From contig CANRJB010000019.1 in NCBI GenBank assembly GCA_947630845.1, positions 1 through 36,018 of the forward strand: 36,018 bases of DNA, given 5' to 3'. The notes below the pieces were generated by a model that was given only the letters and a program-made list of their open reading frames with translations, did not search any database and was not told the origin of the DNA. This DNA is from an uncultured Clostridia bacterium. Its GTDB lineage: Bacteria > Bacillota > Clostridia > Oscillospirales > Ruminococcaceae. This document shows, one piece after another, positions 1-8,542 of this stretch. A program made the translations under genes and the position numbers. The number at the start of each line of letters is the position of its first letter. The first letter of the stretch is position 1.

Positions 1-96
1 CGACATAATATTTTCCCCCTAAAATGAATTTCACACTTTTTGTTATTTTGTGTGTCTTCTCTAAGGGGATTATATCAATTTTTGTAAAATAAAATG

Positions 97-125
97 CACC
101 CTAATTTTGTATCAAAATTAGGGTG
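97..125 (-). terminator. Intrinsic terminator of ssrA
   Basis: A perfect 13-bp inverted repeat (CACCCTAATTTTG, 3-base loop) lies 6 bases beyond the tmRNA 3' end. On the minus strand it is followed by a T-rich run (CATTTTATTTTAC). Position and polarity fit a rho-independent terminator for the smpB-ssrA transcript. Bases 1-96 hold no gene or other feature I can support. Confidence 0.8.
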
Positions 126-131
126 ATAATA

Positions 132-502
132 TGGTGGAGGCGAGGGGAATCGAACCCCTGTCCGAAAACACATTCCCACAATTTTCTACGAGCGTAGTTT
201 ATCTACTGAAATTCCCCACACAAACCGCCGACAAACAGGCTGAAAATGCAGGTAGGTCAAATACATTCCTGCGGTGTGACCATCCCGCCGGAACGTTCAC
301 CACTCATCGATGCCCATGTGAAAGCCGTGGTACTCGATCACAGGACAGATGCTGACTTAGGCAGCAACCTGCAGGCTCTTGTTAAAGCTTACAGAAATGT
401 TCTTTTTAGCGTTTATATTTAAACGTGCTGCTTTTATAGAGGTGCAGCAGCCTCTGCTCGCTTATCGCAGTTCAGAATCCCCGTCGAAACCTTTACGCCC
501 CC
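132..502 (-). ncRNA. ssrA: tmRNA (transfer-messenger RNA)
   Basis: One-piece tmRNA that, with SmpB, frees ribosomes stalled on broken mRNAs and adds a degradation tag. The 5' end reads GGGGGCGTAAAGG followed by TTTCGACGGGG. The 3' end carries an encoded CCA, and GGGGTTCGATTCCCC forms the T arm. The 7-bp acceptor stem (496-502 with 136-142) contains a G3-U70 wobble, the alanine identity element. The tag frame (357-410, minus) starts at a GCT resume codon, reads AKKNISVSFNKSLQVAA and ends at TAA. That is 17 residues, longer than most known tags, ending in VAA. The first 10 bases of the RNA overlap the stop codon of the upstream unknown gene. smpB is the next gene but one upstream. The resume codon is inferred from homology with other tmRNAs. 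Confidence 0.95.
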
Positions 503-918
503 ATATCTATAAATTTGTACAGCCTGTGATATAGCTGTTCAATAAGATTTTCAGCGCTTTTGCTGTCGATTTTTTCGGGTCTGTAAAATGTTATCGCTGT
601 TCTGAAACAAATATCCTGTGTGTCTATGCTTGACTCGTCCGGTGCATACCACCATATCTTTACATCAAGCACCTCGTCCTTTCGTTCCGGATAAAGCATC
701 CCGTTTTCCAGAATGAATGCTTTTACAAGTTTTCTCACATCTGATTGAAAGTCATACAGATCGCCTGACCTGTAACCACGCAAAACTTTACCATCATGCA
801 TAATCAAACAGTGTACCTGCATAAGCACACGATCTTCTATCAATTCTGAAACACACAGTTCATATCCCTTATACTGTCTGTGTTCCCAATCTCTGCAATA
901 GTAAAGATCATCTCTCAT
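493..918 (-). CDS. Unknown protein between smpB and ssrA
   Basis: A 141-residue soluble protein that I do not recognise. The start chosen is the ATG at 918, because AGGGGGTG sits 7 bases upstream of it; the frame is open further, to 948, but that would overlap smpB. The start lies 4 bases after the smpB stop. The stop codon (493-495) falls inside the mature tmRNA 5' end, so the three genes are tightly packed. The sequence is rich in Tyr, Asp and Trp (for example DLYYCRDWEH at the N-terminus and KIWWYAPDES about two thirds along). It has no signal peptide, membrane segment or cysteine motif. A role in ribosome rescue is suggested only by position. Confidence 0.7.
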   Translation of the reverse strand: MRDDLYYCRDWEHRQYKGYELCVSELIEDRVLMQVHCLIMHDGKVLRGYRSGDLYDFQSDVRKLVKAFILENGMLYPERKDEVLDVKIWWYAPDESSIDTQDICFRTAITFYRPEKIDSKSAENLIEQLYHRLYKFIDMGA

Positions 919-922
919 ACAA

Positions 923-1387
923 TCACCCCCTGTCAGACTTGACAGCACGTTCTATATCTCGCTGAGCAGCCTTTTTTGCAGCATCCGCCCGTTTATCATA
1001 GAGTTTTTTACCCTTGCAAAGCCCAAGCTGCACCTTAACCTTTGAATCCTTGAAATAGAGGGACAACGGCACTAATGTCAGCCCATCTTGTTTGATTTTG
1101 CCAAACAGGCGGTTGATCTCTGCCCGATGCATCAGCAACCGCCGCACCCGAAGAGGGTCACGGTTATAGATATTGCCTTTCTCATAAGGGGAGATATGCA
1201 TCTGTTTCAGGAACAATTCCCCATTTTCGATGTTACACCAACTGTCTTTCAGGTTAACACTTCCCTGACGGATAGACTTAACCTCCGTGCCAGTCAGTTC
1301 AATACCTGCCTCAAAGCTTTCTAAAATAAAATACTCATGTCTTGCCTGTCGATTTTCTGTAATGAGTTTTGTCCCCTTTGTCTGCAT
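923..1387 (-). CDS. smpB: SsrA-binding protein SmpB
   Basis: A 154-residue protein of normal family length. SmpB binds the tRNA-like part of tmRNA and delivers it to stalled ribosomes. The N-terminus has the family signature ([20 protein letters not shown], then [12 protein letters not shown]). The OB-fold core includes HISPYEKGN and [15 protein letters not shown], and the C-terminal tail is strongly basic (KGKKLYDKR, then [11 protein letters not shown]), as needed to sit in the empty mRNA channel. The start is supported by GGCGGTG a few bases upstream. Its RNA partner ssrA lies downstream on the same strand, separated by one unknown gene. Confidence 0.97.
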   Translation of the reverse strand: MQTKGTKLITENRQARHEYFILESFEAGIELTGTEVKSIRQGSVNLKDSWCNIENGELFLKQMHISPYEKGNIYNRDPLRVRRLLMHRAEINRLFGKIKQDGLTLVPLSLYFKDSKVKVQLGLCKGKKLYDKRADAAKKAAQRDIERAVKSDRG

Positions 1388-1429
1388 TTTTTCACCGCCC
1401 TTCTGTTAGCATAGGCATCCGGCTGTCAA

Positions 1430-1681
1430 TTATACATCAAATTCATCACTATCAAATGAATCAAGGTCAAGACTGTTGAGCAGATCACGCAGTGATACAA
1501 CCTCATCCACCGTCAATGTCAGCCCCTTTCCCATCCGGGAATGATCGGGCGACCAGTCACGAAGATCATATTTGGGTTCTCTGTCATTCCAACTGACCAT
1601 GTTAAGTTCTCTAACCCAACCTCTTGCATTCTCTCCGATCGTACCAAGTTTTTCTGTGATCTCATATTTCAATTCTGCCAT
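1430..1681 (-). CDS. YdbC/PC4-like single-stranded nucleic acid binding protein
   Basis: An 83-residue protein resembling the YdbC family of Firmicutes, which adopts the fold of the eukaryotic PC4 coactivator and binds single-stranded DNA. Family-like features are the start MAELKYEITEKLGTIGEN, the Trp-containing strand RELNMVSWNDREPKYDLRDW and the glycine turn MGKGLTLTVDEV. The C-terminus is acidic (SFDSDEFDV). It lies 2 bases after the stop of the patatin-like gene and upstream of smpB, so these genes are probably cotranscribed. The DNA-binding role comes from family knowledge recalled without a database search. Confidence 0.8.
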   Translation of the reverse strand: MAELKYEITEKLGTIGENARGWVRELNMVSWNDREPKYDLRDWSPDHSRMGKGLTLTVDEVVSLRDLLNSLDLDSFDSDEFDV

Positions 1682-1683
1682 TT

Positions 1684-2541
1684 TTATGTCTCCTCTCCAT
1701 ACAGATACCGTCGCAGCGCAGGCATTTGCTGCATTGTAATCGCATAACCCTGTGCATAGAGCGACATCAACTTATCCAAATTCTTTTCTGTCCGGCTGAC
1801 ACCCATTGTAGATTCCGGTGCAATGACATAAACCTCCCCGACTTGCTCGCTGTCTGACAGTCTGTCAATGCAGGCATTATACTCCAGATGCCTGTTTCGC
1901 AGCTGTTGCGCATACTCCGGATGTCTGCCGTTCAAAGCAGCCGCAAACCGCATCATGCCCTCCTCATGCTTCCGATAGGAACGTTCCCTTGTCAGCACGA
2001 CAACAATTTGATCGCAGCCATCCTCCCGTGCCTTCTCAAAAGGGATTGAATCCGCCACACCTCCATCTGCATAAGAAACACCGTTGATAACAATGGGTTT
2101 AAACAACAGAGGCAATGCACAGGTCGCACGCAGCACCTGCCATGTGGTATCATCCCGTGGGACTTCCAGATACTCTGCCTGACCGTTCCGGATATTGGTG
2201 ACCGCAGCAATGGCGTGACCCTGAAACGACTGGAATGTCTTATAATCGAATGGCAACAGTACATTGGGTATCGTGTCAAAAACATACTTCAAATTATAAT
2301 AGGAACGATTGCTTGGATTGAGGAGATGGTGAAAGCCCATGTAGGAAGACTTCCGGACATAACGGCGGAGCATTTCCCGGTTTCGTCCTTTCTGCCGTGA
2401 CAGATAGGAGATGCCATAGGTAATACCGGCGGAAGCACCGATGACATAATCCGCATAGATCTCTGCATCGAGCAATGCATCCAGAACGCCACAGGAGAAG
2501 ATGGTGCGATGCGCACCCCCTTCCAATACAAGCCCGAGCAT
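1684..2541 (-). CDS. Patatin-like phospholipase family protein
   Basis: A 285-residue cytoplasmic patatin-fold acyl hydrolase. The oxyanion loop is LEGGAHR near residue 7, the nucleophile elbow is GASAG (Ser37), and the catalytic Asp lies in ADGG (Asp159), giving the Ser-Asp dyad of this family. It has no signal peptide. The substrate is probably a membrane lipid or acyl ester and cannot be read from sequence. The start at 2541 has AGAGGTGA upstream and is the first gene after a good promoter (2598-2626). It opens the minus-strand group that continues with the YdbC-like gene and smpB. Confidence 0.9.
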   Translation of the reverse strand: MLGLVLEGGAHRTIFSCGVLDALLDAEIYADYVIGASAGITYGISYLSRQKGRNREMLRRYVRKSSYMGFHHLLNPSNRSYYNLKYVFDTIPNVLLPFDYKTFQSFQGHAIAAVTNIRNGQAEYLEVPRDDTTWQVLRATCALPLLFKPIVINGVSYADGGVADSIPFEKAREDGCDQIVVVLTRERSYRKHEEGMMRFAAALNGRHPEYAQQLRNRHLEYNACIDRLSDSEQVGEVYVIAPESTMGVSRTEKNLDKLMSLYAQGYAITMQQMPALRRYLYGEET

Positions 2542-2597
2542 ACTCTCACCTCTTCTCTACGCATGCCTATCAGGGCAAACAAGATGCTACATTATTT

Positions 2598-2626
2598 ATT
2601 ATACACGATTTCACTTTATTTTGCAA
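2598..2626 (-). promoter_or_regulatory. Sigma-A type promoter for the patatin-ydbC-smpB group
   Basis: Minus-strand -35 TTGCAA (2621-2626), a 17-base spacer and -10 TATAAT (2598-2603), about 60 bases upstream of the patatin-like gene. The -10 is consensus and the spacer is ideal. Confidence 0.8.
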
Positions 2627-2754
2627 GTGTTTTTTTAATATTTTCATTATTTTTTCATTTCATTGCAATCACGTCGACAAAATCAGGGCATATTCCACAG
2701 AATATGCCCACAGCCTGTCAAAAAGCCTCTCAAACAAGCACAGTTGAAACGAAA

Positions 2755-3110
2755 TCAGGACTTAAAAAATGGGATAATTATCAGCAAAACAAGTAAAAAT
2801 TCTCCATCAGCAGCATGGAGGGCGAACTTTTTGAGATTCATGGCAGCAAATTTAAGCCAGCCCCATTTGGAAACCTGAGCCAAGCCACGGAAGAGTGTGT
2901 AACGCATACCATGCTTTTTTCGCATCTTTGGCACTTGCCTTTATGTGCGTACCATCAATGAATATCGCCTCCGGTGATAAATAACCATGTGCTGCAATTT
3001 CACGAAGAATTCAACGAAATACTTTCTCTATCGTTTCTTCCGTGAACCGATGCTTGAAATTGTAACTGATCGTCGCAAAATGGGGAATCTTACGTCTTTT
3101 TTCGGGTTTC
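2755..3110 (-). pseudogene. Decayed IS1182-type transposase
   Basis: Minus-strand frames give pieces of a DDE transposase typical of the IS1182 group. One stretch reads RKIPHFATISYNFKHRF then TEETIEKVFR, with a TGA stop (3011-3013) where Trp is expected. It continues ILREIAAHGYLSPEAIFIDG THIKASAK. In another frame comes HGMRYTLFRGLAQ then VSKWGWLKFAAMNLKKFA, the family's C-terminal part. The middle of the protein is missing, so the gene has an internal deletion, a frameshift and a stop codon. It is not functional. The rest of the 854-base gap (2542-3395) holds two promoters. The stretch 3110-3336 is AT-rich and has a short ACGATAATT direct repeat near 3217-3235, but nothing else I can support. 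Confidence 0.85.
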
Positions 3111-3336
3111 TACCAAAAATCTTCATTTTGATACTTTTTCGGAAACAGCGATGTTACGCTGCTTTCTCTTTTTCTGCCCTCTGAAATGCCGATTTTTCGG
3201 TGATTCGGTAACACTTAACGATAATTTACGATAATTGGCGATAAAGTGGTGATATTATACCATATTTATGTTAGAAATGCAATAGATTTTCGGATAAAAG
3301 ATGCGATAAACATAATTTGCTGATTTCCAAACGCCC

Positions 3337-3365
3337 TTGACGTGAGGTGGGTTTTGTGATATACT
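3337..3365 (+). promoter_or_regulatory. Sigma-A type promoter of the 3396-8364 operon
   Basis: TTGACG (3337-3342), a 17-base spacer and TATACT (3360-3365). A TATAAT at 3366-3371 would give an unusable 23-base spacer. A strong Shine-Dalgarno run, AGGGGGGAGG (3381-3390), precedes the ATG at 3396. Confidence 0.75.
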
Positions 3366-3395
3366 TATAATATTGATACAAGGGGGGAGGAACTC

Positions 3396-5144
3396 ATGAA
3401 GAATATGCCCGACTATACCGGATGCCGCAGTCTGATCATCAAATACAGACAAACCCATATCAGACGGCTGCTTGTCATGATAGTGCTGCTGATCCTCAAC
3501 ATCTATGGCAATGTTGTGTACTGGACAACAAAATATGCAGGACCTTCCATCGCACAGGCAAAAGCCTTCGATACCGGTGTCAGTATGCTGCCATATGCGA
3601 TGGGCATTGCTGCCGTGATCCTGAGCATTACTTGTCTGGTTATCGGTATTTTTGCCGATCAGAGACGTACCAAGCTGCTTATTCTGCTGATTTTACTGTT
3701 TGTTGCCGGGTGGATGGCAGATTTTCTGCGGTGGTTCATTGCCATTCCGCTTGTTGTGATGTATCTCTTTCAATTTCCGGAATGCCGGAAGATGAAATGG
3801 CTGACAGAGCAGCCCGGTTATCCCTATTTTAACGAACGCTTTGAAGAGCAGCAAAATCTTTTTGGAAAGGATTACCAGTCTCTTCACAAGATCGATAACA
3901 GAGTGGATGCGGAAATGGCGGATGCGGAAGGAGCGCAGGATGCAAAATTCTACACAAAGAAAGCACCTGCTTCTGAGCTGCCCACGCTTCCTCCGACAGA
4001 AACCACTGCCATGACTGCTGCAAAGCCTGCATCCAGACCTGATCCTGTTCTGACGGAAGAAATAACGCTGTCCGATACCGTCTGGCATGAACCGGAGAAA
4101 AAAACAGAGCCCATGCAGGCGGACAGCAATGGGCATTCCGATGAGCTTTCAGATGTTGTACCGGACTATGTGCCTCCGGAGCAGGAAACTTTCCCTGAAC
4201 CCGAAGCACCGCAGGTATCTGCCTACCAGCCAAAGCAACGGAAGAAGATCGACACTTCCGGTTTCGACAAGTGTCTTAACATTCAGAAACATCTCAGTCG
4301 GGCACAGACATTTCGATGGGGTTTCACTGCCATTATGGTAGCGGTCAATGCAGTCTCATGGTTCGCCAGTATTGGTTCCATTCCTACCAGCAGTCATCCG
4401 GACATTGACGGGATGCTTTCGGATGAATTCTCTACAATGATATTCATGCTTGCTTCGGTGGTCATGGGAGTTTTTCTGCTCATCATGGCTGGCGCATCTG
4501 TACACAGCAAGAAGGCGTATTGGTTCACGCTGGGAACGATTGCCATAGGTGGGTTGATGGGGGTATTTTTCTGGATGATGGCTGTAATCATGGGCGGTCT
4601 GTATCTGACACAGCTCATTGACTACAAACAAATGCAGTGGCTTTCCGAACAGCCGGGTTATCCTTATTTCAACGAACAGCTTGAAGAGAACAGAAGCTAC
4701 GGCTCCTATCATTCCTCCCACAAACTCTATACCGGAACATCCTCTGACATGGCGGATATGATGGATACTGTACCGGAACAGAAACAGAGTGAGGGCTTTG
4801 ATGCGGAGCTTGCCATCCGGAGAATGCGCCAGAATAAGGAGAGTGAAGCACAGCGGCTTATGGAGATCTCCAGAATGCAGGAACGCTTTACTATCCATGA
4901 TGAAGAACAGTCCGGTGAAATGCCGGGCATATCCCTGACAGATGATGAGCTGCCGGAGGAACGGCTCTCTTCCGGAACGTCAGTACTGCCCACTGCTCCG
5001 ATTCCGGATACAGCAGATGCGCTGATACCGGAAGACGACTTCATGCAGAACGCTCCGGATACGAGCATTATTCTGTCAAATTTCCCGGAGATCAATACCG
5101 ATATCCCCGATCTTCCGGAAATTCCGGATATTCCCAAAATATGA
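3396..5144 (+). CDS. Membrane protein with two copies of a WLxEQPGYPYFNE module
   Basis: A 582-residue protein I cannot name. It is built from two related halves. Each has several hydrophobic helices (about residues 22-128 and 305-407) followed by a cytoplasmic-looking motif: KWLTEQPGYPYFNERFEE at 134-151 and QWLSEQPGYPYFNEQLEE at 414-431, exactly 280 residues apart. The halves are joined by a long Pro/Glu/Thr-rich, probably disordered, linker (170-290). The C-terminus is also acidic and Pro-rich. There is no signal peptide, and the N-terminal basic stretch argues for a cytoplasmic N-terminus. It is the first gene of an operon with a YifB-like ATPase, a RodA/FtsW-like protein and a VanZ-like protein. 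The duplication is seen directly; a role in the cell envelope is only suggested by the neighbours. Confidence 0.85.
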   Translation: MKNMPDYTGCRSLIIKYRQTHIRRLLVMIVLLILNIYGNVVYWTTKYAGPSIAQAKAFDTGVSMLPYAMGIAAVILSITCLVIGIFADQRRTKLLILLILLFVAGWMADFLRWFIAIPLVVMYLFQFPECRKMKWLTEQPGYPYFNERFEEQQNLFGKDYQSLHKIDNRVDAEMADAEGAQDAKFYTKKAPASELPTLPPTETTAMTAAKPASRPDPVLTEEITLSDTVWHEPEKKTEPMQADSNGHSDELSDVVPDYVPPEQETFPEPEAPQVSAYQPKQRKKIDTSGFDKCLNIQKHLSRAQTFRWGFTAIMVAVNAVSWFASIGSIPTSSHPDIDGMLSDEFSTMIFMLASVVMGVFLLIMAGASVHSKKAYWFTLGTIAIGGLMGVFFWMMAVIMGGLYLTQLIDYKQMQWLSEQPGYPYFNEQLEENRSYGSYHSSHKLYTGTSSDMADMMDTVPEQKQSEGFDAELAIRRMRQNKESEAQRLMEISRMQERFTIHDEEQSGEMPGISLTDDELPEERLSSGTSVLPTAPIPDTADALIPEDDFMQNAPDTSIILSNFPEINTDIPDLPEIPDIPKI

Positions 5145-5165
5145 GAAGAAAGAAAGGGATCACTT

Positions 5166-6692
5166 ATGTTTTCAATTGCCAACAGTATGGGGCTGTTTGG
5201 TATGAATGCCTTTCCTGTGACCGTTGAGGCAGAAGTTTCACGTGGACACACCCAGTTTGATATCAGCGGTCTGCCTGATGCCGGCATCAAGGAAAGCCGG
5301 GACAGGGTGCGCAGTGCCGTCTCCTCCGTACACATGCCTTTTCCGAGGGGAAGAGTGCTTGTCAACCTTGCTCCGGCAGATGTCAAGAAATCGGGAACCT
5401 CTTTTGACCTTGCCATTTTTGTAGCATTGATGCAGGCAATGGATGTGTTGCCGCTGCGGTTGCCGGACAGTGTATTTATGGGTGAGCTTGGACTCAACGG
5501 CATCCTGCATGGGATCAGGGGCGTTCTGACGATGACGATGCTTGCCAAAAAAAGCGGCTATCATGAAGTCTATGTGCCGATGGAGAATGTCAAGGAGGCA
5601 TCAGTCATTGACGGCATCAAGGTCTATGGCATCCGGAATGTGAATGAGTTGCTGATGCATCTGCTCGAACAGAAATGCATTGAACCGGCTGCCTGTTATC
5701 AGCCGGAGATCACCTCCTCGGTTACGAGTATGCTTGATCTGTGTGATGTACATGGTCAGCTCAAAGCCCGTATGGGACTGGAGCTGGCGGCTGCCGGCGG
5801 ACATAACATCCTGCTTGTCGGCAGTCCCGGCAGCGGCAAAAGCATGCTTGCCAACCGTCTGCCGTCCATCCTGCCGGAAATGAGCAGGGAGGAAATATTA
5901 GAAACGACCAATGTCTACTCCGTTGCCGGACAGCTTGCCAAGGAGCATCCGCTTGTCACAAACCGTCCCTTCCGTTCACCGCATCACACTGTTTCATCTG
6001 CCGGACTGATCGGCGGCGGCAGTATTCCGGCACCGGGTGAGGTTTCTCTTGCGCACAATGGCGTACTGTTTTTGGATGAATTGGCTGAATTTGACAGGAG
6101 TACACTTGAAATCCTGCGTCAGCCGCTCGAAAGCAGAGAGATCACCATCTCACGGGCTGCCGGTACAGCAGTCTATCCATGCAACATCATGCTTGTGGCT
6201 GCCATGAATCCATGTCCCTGCGGTTACTATGGTTCGACACAAAAGAAATGTACCTGTTCCGAAAAGATGGTGAAGCAGTATCTGGGAAAAATTTCTGGTC
6301 CGCTGCTTGATCGGTTCGATATGCATGTGGATGTTGATCCGGTTGCTTATGACGAGCTTGCATCCAAAGAAAAGGCAGAGAGCTCAGCTGTTGTCCGGGA
6401 AAGGGTCGAGACTGCCCGTGACAGGCAGAAAGCCCGTTTCCGTGGAACAAAAATTTACTGCAATGCCATGATTCCGGATCACCTGCTCAGGGAATACTGT
6501 CACATGGAGGACTCTGCGGAGAAACTTCTCCGGACAGTGCTTGAGAAGTATTCACTCAGTGCAAGAGCCTACAGCCGGATACAGAAGGTCGCTCTTTCCT
6601 CAGCAGACCTCAAAGGACACCAGCAGATCACAAGGGAAGATATTGCGATGGCAGCACAGTTCAGAGGATTTGAAAGCAAATATCTGCGGTAG
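5166..6692 (+). CDS. YifB/ComM family Mg-chelatase-like AAA+ ATPase
   Basis: A 508-residue protein of normal length for the family. It has an N-terminal Lon-like S5/ChlI domain (about 1-170, including HTQFDISGLPDAGIKESRDR). The AAA+ core has Walker A GSPGSGKS (219-226), Walker B VLFLDE (300-305), FRSPHHTVS and a Cys cluster NPCPCGYYGSTQKKCTC (349-364). The C-terminal Mg-chelatase lid has LSARAYSRIQKVA. ComM in naturally transformable bacteria is a helicase that extends heteroduplex during transformation; in most Clostridia its role is not settled. The start ATG is preceded by AAAGGGA. It lies 21 bases after the duplicated-module gene and 25 bases before the RodA/FtsW-like gene. Confidence 0.95.
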   Translation: MFSIANSMGLFGMNAFPVTVEAEVSRGHTQFDISGLPDAGIKESRDRVRSAVSSVHMPFPRGRVLVNLAPADVKKSGTSFDLAIFVALMQAMDVLPLRLPDSVFMGELGLNGILHGIRGVLTMTMLAKKSGYHEVYVPMENVKEASVIDGIKVYGIRNVNELLMHLLEQKCIEPAACYQPEITSSVTSMLDLCDVHGQLKARMGLELAAAGGHNILLVGSPGSGKSMLANRLPSILPEMSREEILETTNVYSVAGQLAKEHPLVTNRPFRSPHHTVSSAGLIGGGSIPAPGEVSLAHNGVLFLDELAEFDRSTLEILRQPLESREITISRAAGTAVYPCNIMLVAAMNPCPCGYYGSTQKKCTCSEKMVKQYLGKISGPLLDRFDMHVDVDPVAYDELASKEKAESSAVVRERVETARDRQKARFRGTKIYCNAMIPDHLLREYCHMEDSAEKLLRTVLEKYSLSARAYSRIQKVALSSADLKGHQQITREDIAMAAQFRGFESKYLR

Positions 6693-6717
6693 GCAGCATT
6701 ATTTATAAGGAGAACAG

Positions 6718-7863
6718 ATGAAATATTTTATGGAATCCGTCCGGAAATATGTCCGGACTTCGGATATAAGCCTGATCTTAGCCGTGCTTGCCTGCTCGGT
6801 CATCAGTTGCATCATGCTGTATAGCATTGCATCCAATGAGATTATGGAGCTTTGTGATATGAGTACATTCCGGACGCAGATCGTGGCAAGTGTGATGGGC
6901 ATCATCGCTGTGATCGTTCTTAGCATGATCGACTACAACAAGCTCATTCGGCTTTGGTGGCTTTATATGCCGATTGCGATCGGATTGACACTGCTCACGT
7001 TCACACCGCTCGGCTATCAGCGACCGGGTGCAGATGACAGGAGCTGGATCTCGATCGGTACTTTTTATATGCAGCCCTCAGAGGTACTCAAACTTGCCTT
7101 TATTCTTTCCTTTTCCTATCATCTTGCAAGGGATGAGGAAAATATGAACAAATTCTGGCATATGGCACTGCTCTGTCTTCATGCGCTTGTTCCCATCAGT
7201 ATCGTGGCGATACAGGGTGACTATGGCACAGCAATCATTTTTTCTGTCATCTTTATGGCGGAGCTGCTCACTGCCAAAATTGCCATGCGATATATTTTAG
7301 CTGCTGCTGTGGCGATTCCGGCAGCCTGCTTTGTGGCATGGAACTGGATCTTAAAGGATACGCATAAGAACCGCATCCTTGTCCTCATTCACCCCGGTAC
7401 TGATCCGGAAAATCTCGAATACCAGCAGGACAGATCTCTTTCTGCCCTCGCTAACGGCGGCACGTTCGGAAAGGGACTTTTCGGGAGCGATTACGTCTCC
7501 TTACCGGAGATCCACAACGACTTCATCTATTCCTACATCGGGCAGGCATGGGGGATCGTTGGGGCACTGCTCGTACTGGCACTGTTGGCATTTATCTGCC
7601 TGAAGGTACTGACCGACAGCATGAATTCCAAAAATTTACAGGGGCAGTTCATCTGTGCAGGGACATTCGGGATGCTGTTTGCACACTGCTTCATCAACAT
7701 TGGCATGGTATTGAAAGTGATGCCGGTCATCGGCATCCCCCTGCCTTTTATGAGTGCAGGCGGTACAGCAGTACTCTGTATGTATACAGCGATCGGTCTG
7801 GTGAACAGTACGATGTGCCATAATGTCCGGAAATACCGCATTTTCTACAATGCAGAATCCTGA
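6718..7863 (+). CDS. RodA/FtsW/SpoVE family (SEDS) glycosyltransferase
   Basis: A 381-residue multi-pass membrane protein of the SEDS family, which polymerises peptidoglycan from lipid II together with a class B penicillin-binding protein. Diagnostic segments are FYMQPSEVLKLAF (117-129), GDYGTAIIF (168-175) and SLPEIHNDFIYSYIG (261-275), which carries the acidic residues Glu264 and Asp268 of the large outer loop. Near the C-terminus is GIPLPFMSAGG. About ten hydrophobic helices fit the family. The start has AAGGAG 6 bases upstream. No penicillin-binding protein gene is adjacent, so elongation (RodA), division (FtsW) or sporulation (SpoVE) roles cannot be separated; the LPEIHNDF loop is closer to RodA as I remember it. 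Confidence 0.93.
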   Translation: MKYFMESVRKYVRTSDISLILAVLACSVISCIMLYSIASNEIMELCDMSTFRTQIVASVMGIIAVIVLSMIDYNKLIRLWWLYMPIAIGLTLLTFTPLGYQRPGADDRSWISIGTFYMQPSEVLKLAFILSFSYHLARDEENMNKFWHMALLCLHALVPISIVAIQGDYGTAIIFSVIFMAELLTAKIAMRYILAAAVAIPAACFVAWNWILKDTHKNRILVLIHPGTDPENLEYQQDRSLSALANGGTFGKGLFGSDYVSLPEIHNDFIYSYIGQAWGIVGALLVLALLAFICLKVLTDSMNSKNLQGQFICAGTFGMLFAHCFINIGMVLKVMPVIGIPLPFMSAGGTAVLCMYTAIGLVNSTMCHNVRKYRIFYNAES

Positions 7864-7872
7864 GGAGATGCT

Positions 7873-8364
7873 ATGAAAAAATATATCTTTCCTGTTCTGA
7901 TCGCTGTTTTAATGGTTATTGTTTTCTGTTTTTCTGCACAGCCGGCAGACGACAGCGAAATGACAAGCTCCCACTTTTGTCTGATGGCTGCAAAGCTGCT
8001 GTTCGGAGATTATGAGACATGGGACAGTGTCATGCAGGAAAAAGTGGTCGAAGGATTGACCTTCGTCGTCCGCAAAGCAGCTCATTTCTCTGAATACGCA
8101 CTGATGGGGGCATTATGGTATCTCTGGCTGCAAGGAAAACGCTATAATATCCCGATCGCCTTTGCGGCAACAGCAGGTTATGCGGTCACAGATGAATTCC
8201 ATCAACGTTTTGTGCCGGGACGTTCCTGTGAGTTCCGGGATGTGCTGATAGACAGTGCAGGTGCATTCACTGGCATCATAGCTGCTTTTGTGATCTTATG
8301 TGTGCTGTACTGTATCAGGCATCATGAAGTCGTCCGATGGGGTGTCTGGAAAAAAGATACATAA
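7873..8364 (+). CDS. VanZ family membrane protein
   Basis: A 163-residue membrane protein. VanZ proteins give low-level resistance to teicoplanin and some lipoglycopeptides by an unknown mechanism, but most chromosomal members have no known role. Family features are the first helix (KKYIFPVLIAVLMVIVFCFS), the motif RKAAHFSEYALMGALW and the acidic TDEFHQRFVPGRSCEFRDVLIDSAGA before the last helix. The start ATG follows TGAGGAG, which overlaps the stop of the RodA/FtsW-like gene, so the two are translated from one transcript. It is the last gene before the terminator at 8438. Confidence 0.9.
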   Translation: MKKYIFPVLIAVLMVIVFCFSAQPADDSEMTSSHFCLMAAKLLFGDYETWDSVMQEKVVEGLTFVVRKAAHFSEYALMGALWYLWLQGKRYNIPIAFAATAGYAVTDEFHQRFVPGRSCEFRDVLIDSAGAFTGIIAAFVILCVLYCIRHHEVVRWGVWKKDT

Positions 8365-8437
8365 TACTGTTTGTCTGTCATTCTACGGATAAAGTATGAC
8401 GATGACAGAAACTGGTATGATACAGGAAATAAAAGTA

Positions 8438-8461
8438 AGCGGAAGGCATGTGCCCTCCGCT
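8438..8461. terminator. Bidirectional intrinsic terminator between convergent operons
   Basis: A 10-bp stem with one mismatch (AGCGGAAGGC paired with GCCCTCCGCT) and a 4-base loop. On the plus strand it is followed by TTTCTTTAT and on the minus strand by TTACTTTTATTT. It sits between the VanZ-like gene (plus) and hflX (minus), so it probably serves both. Confidence 0.75.
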
Positions 8462-8542
8462 TTCTTTATCCTTAATCCGTGTGATTCACAGCATTGTTCC
8501 TTTTTGCTGCCTTTACATTTGCCCGACCTTACGGAGTAAAGT

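Noticed and set aside
131..355. 74-codon frame within the tmRNA gene
   Set aside because: It lies on the opposite strand of a clearly folded tmRNA and includes its T arm and acceptor stem.
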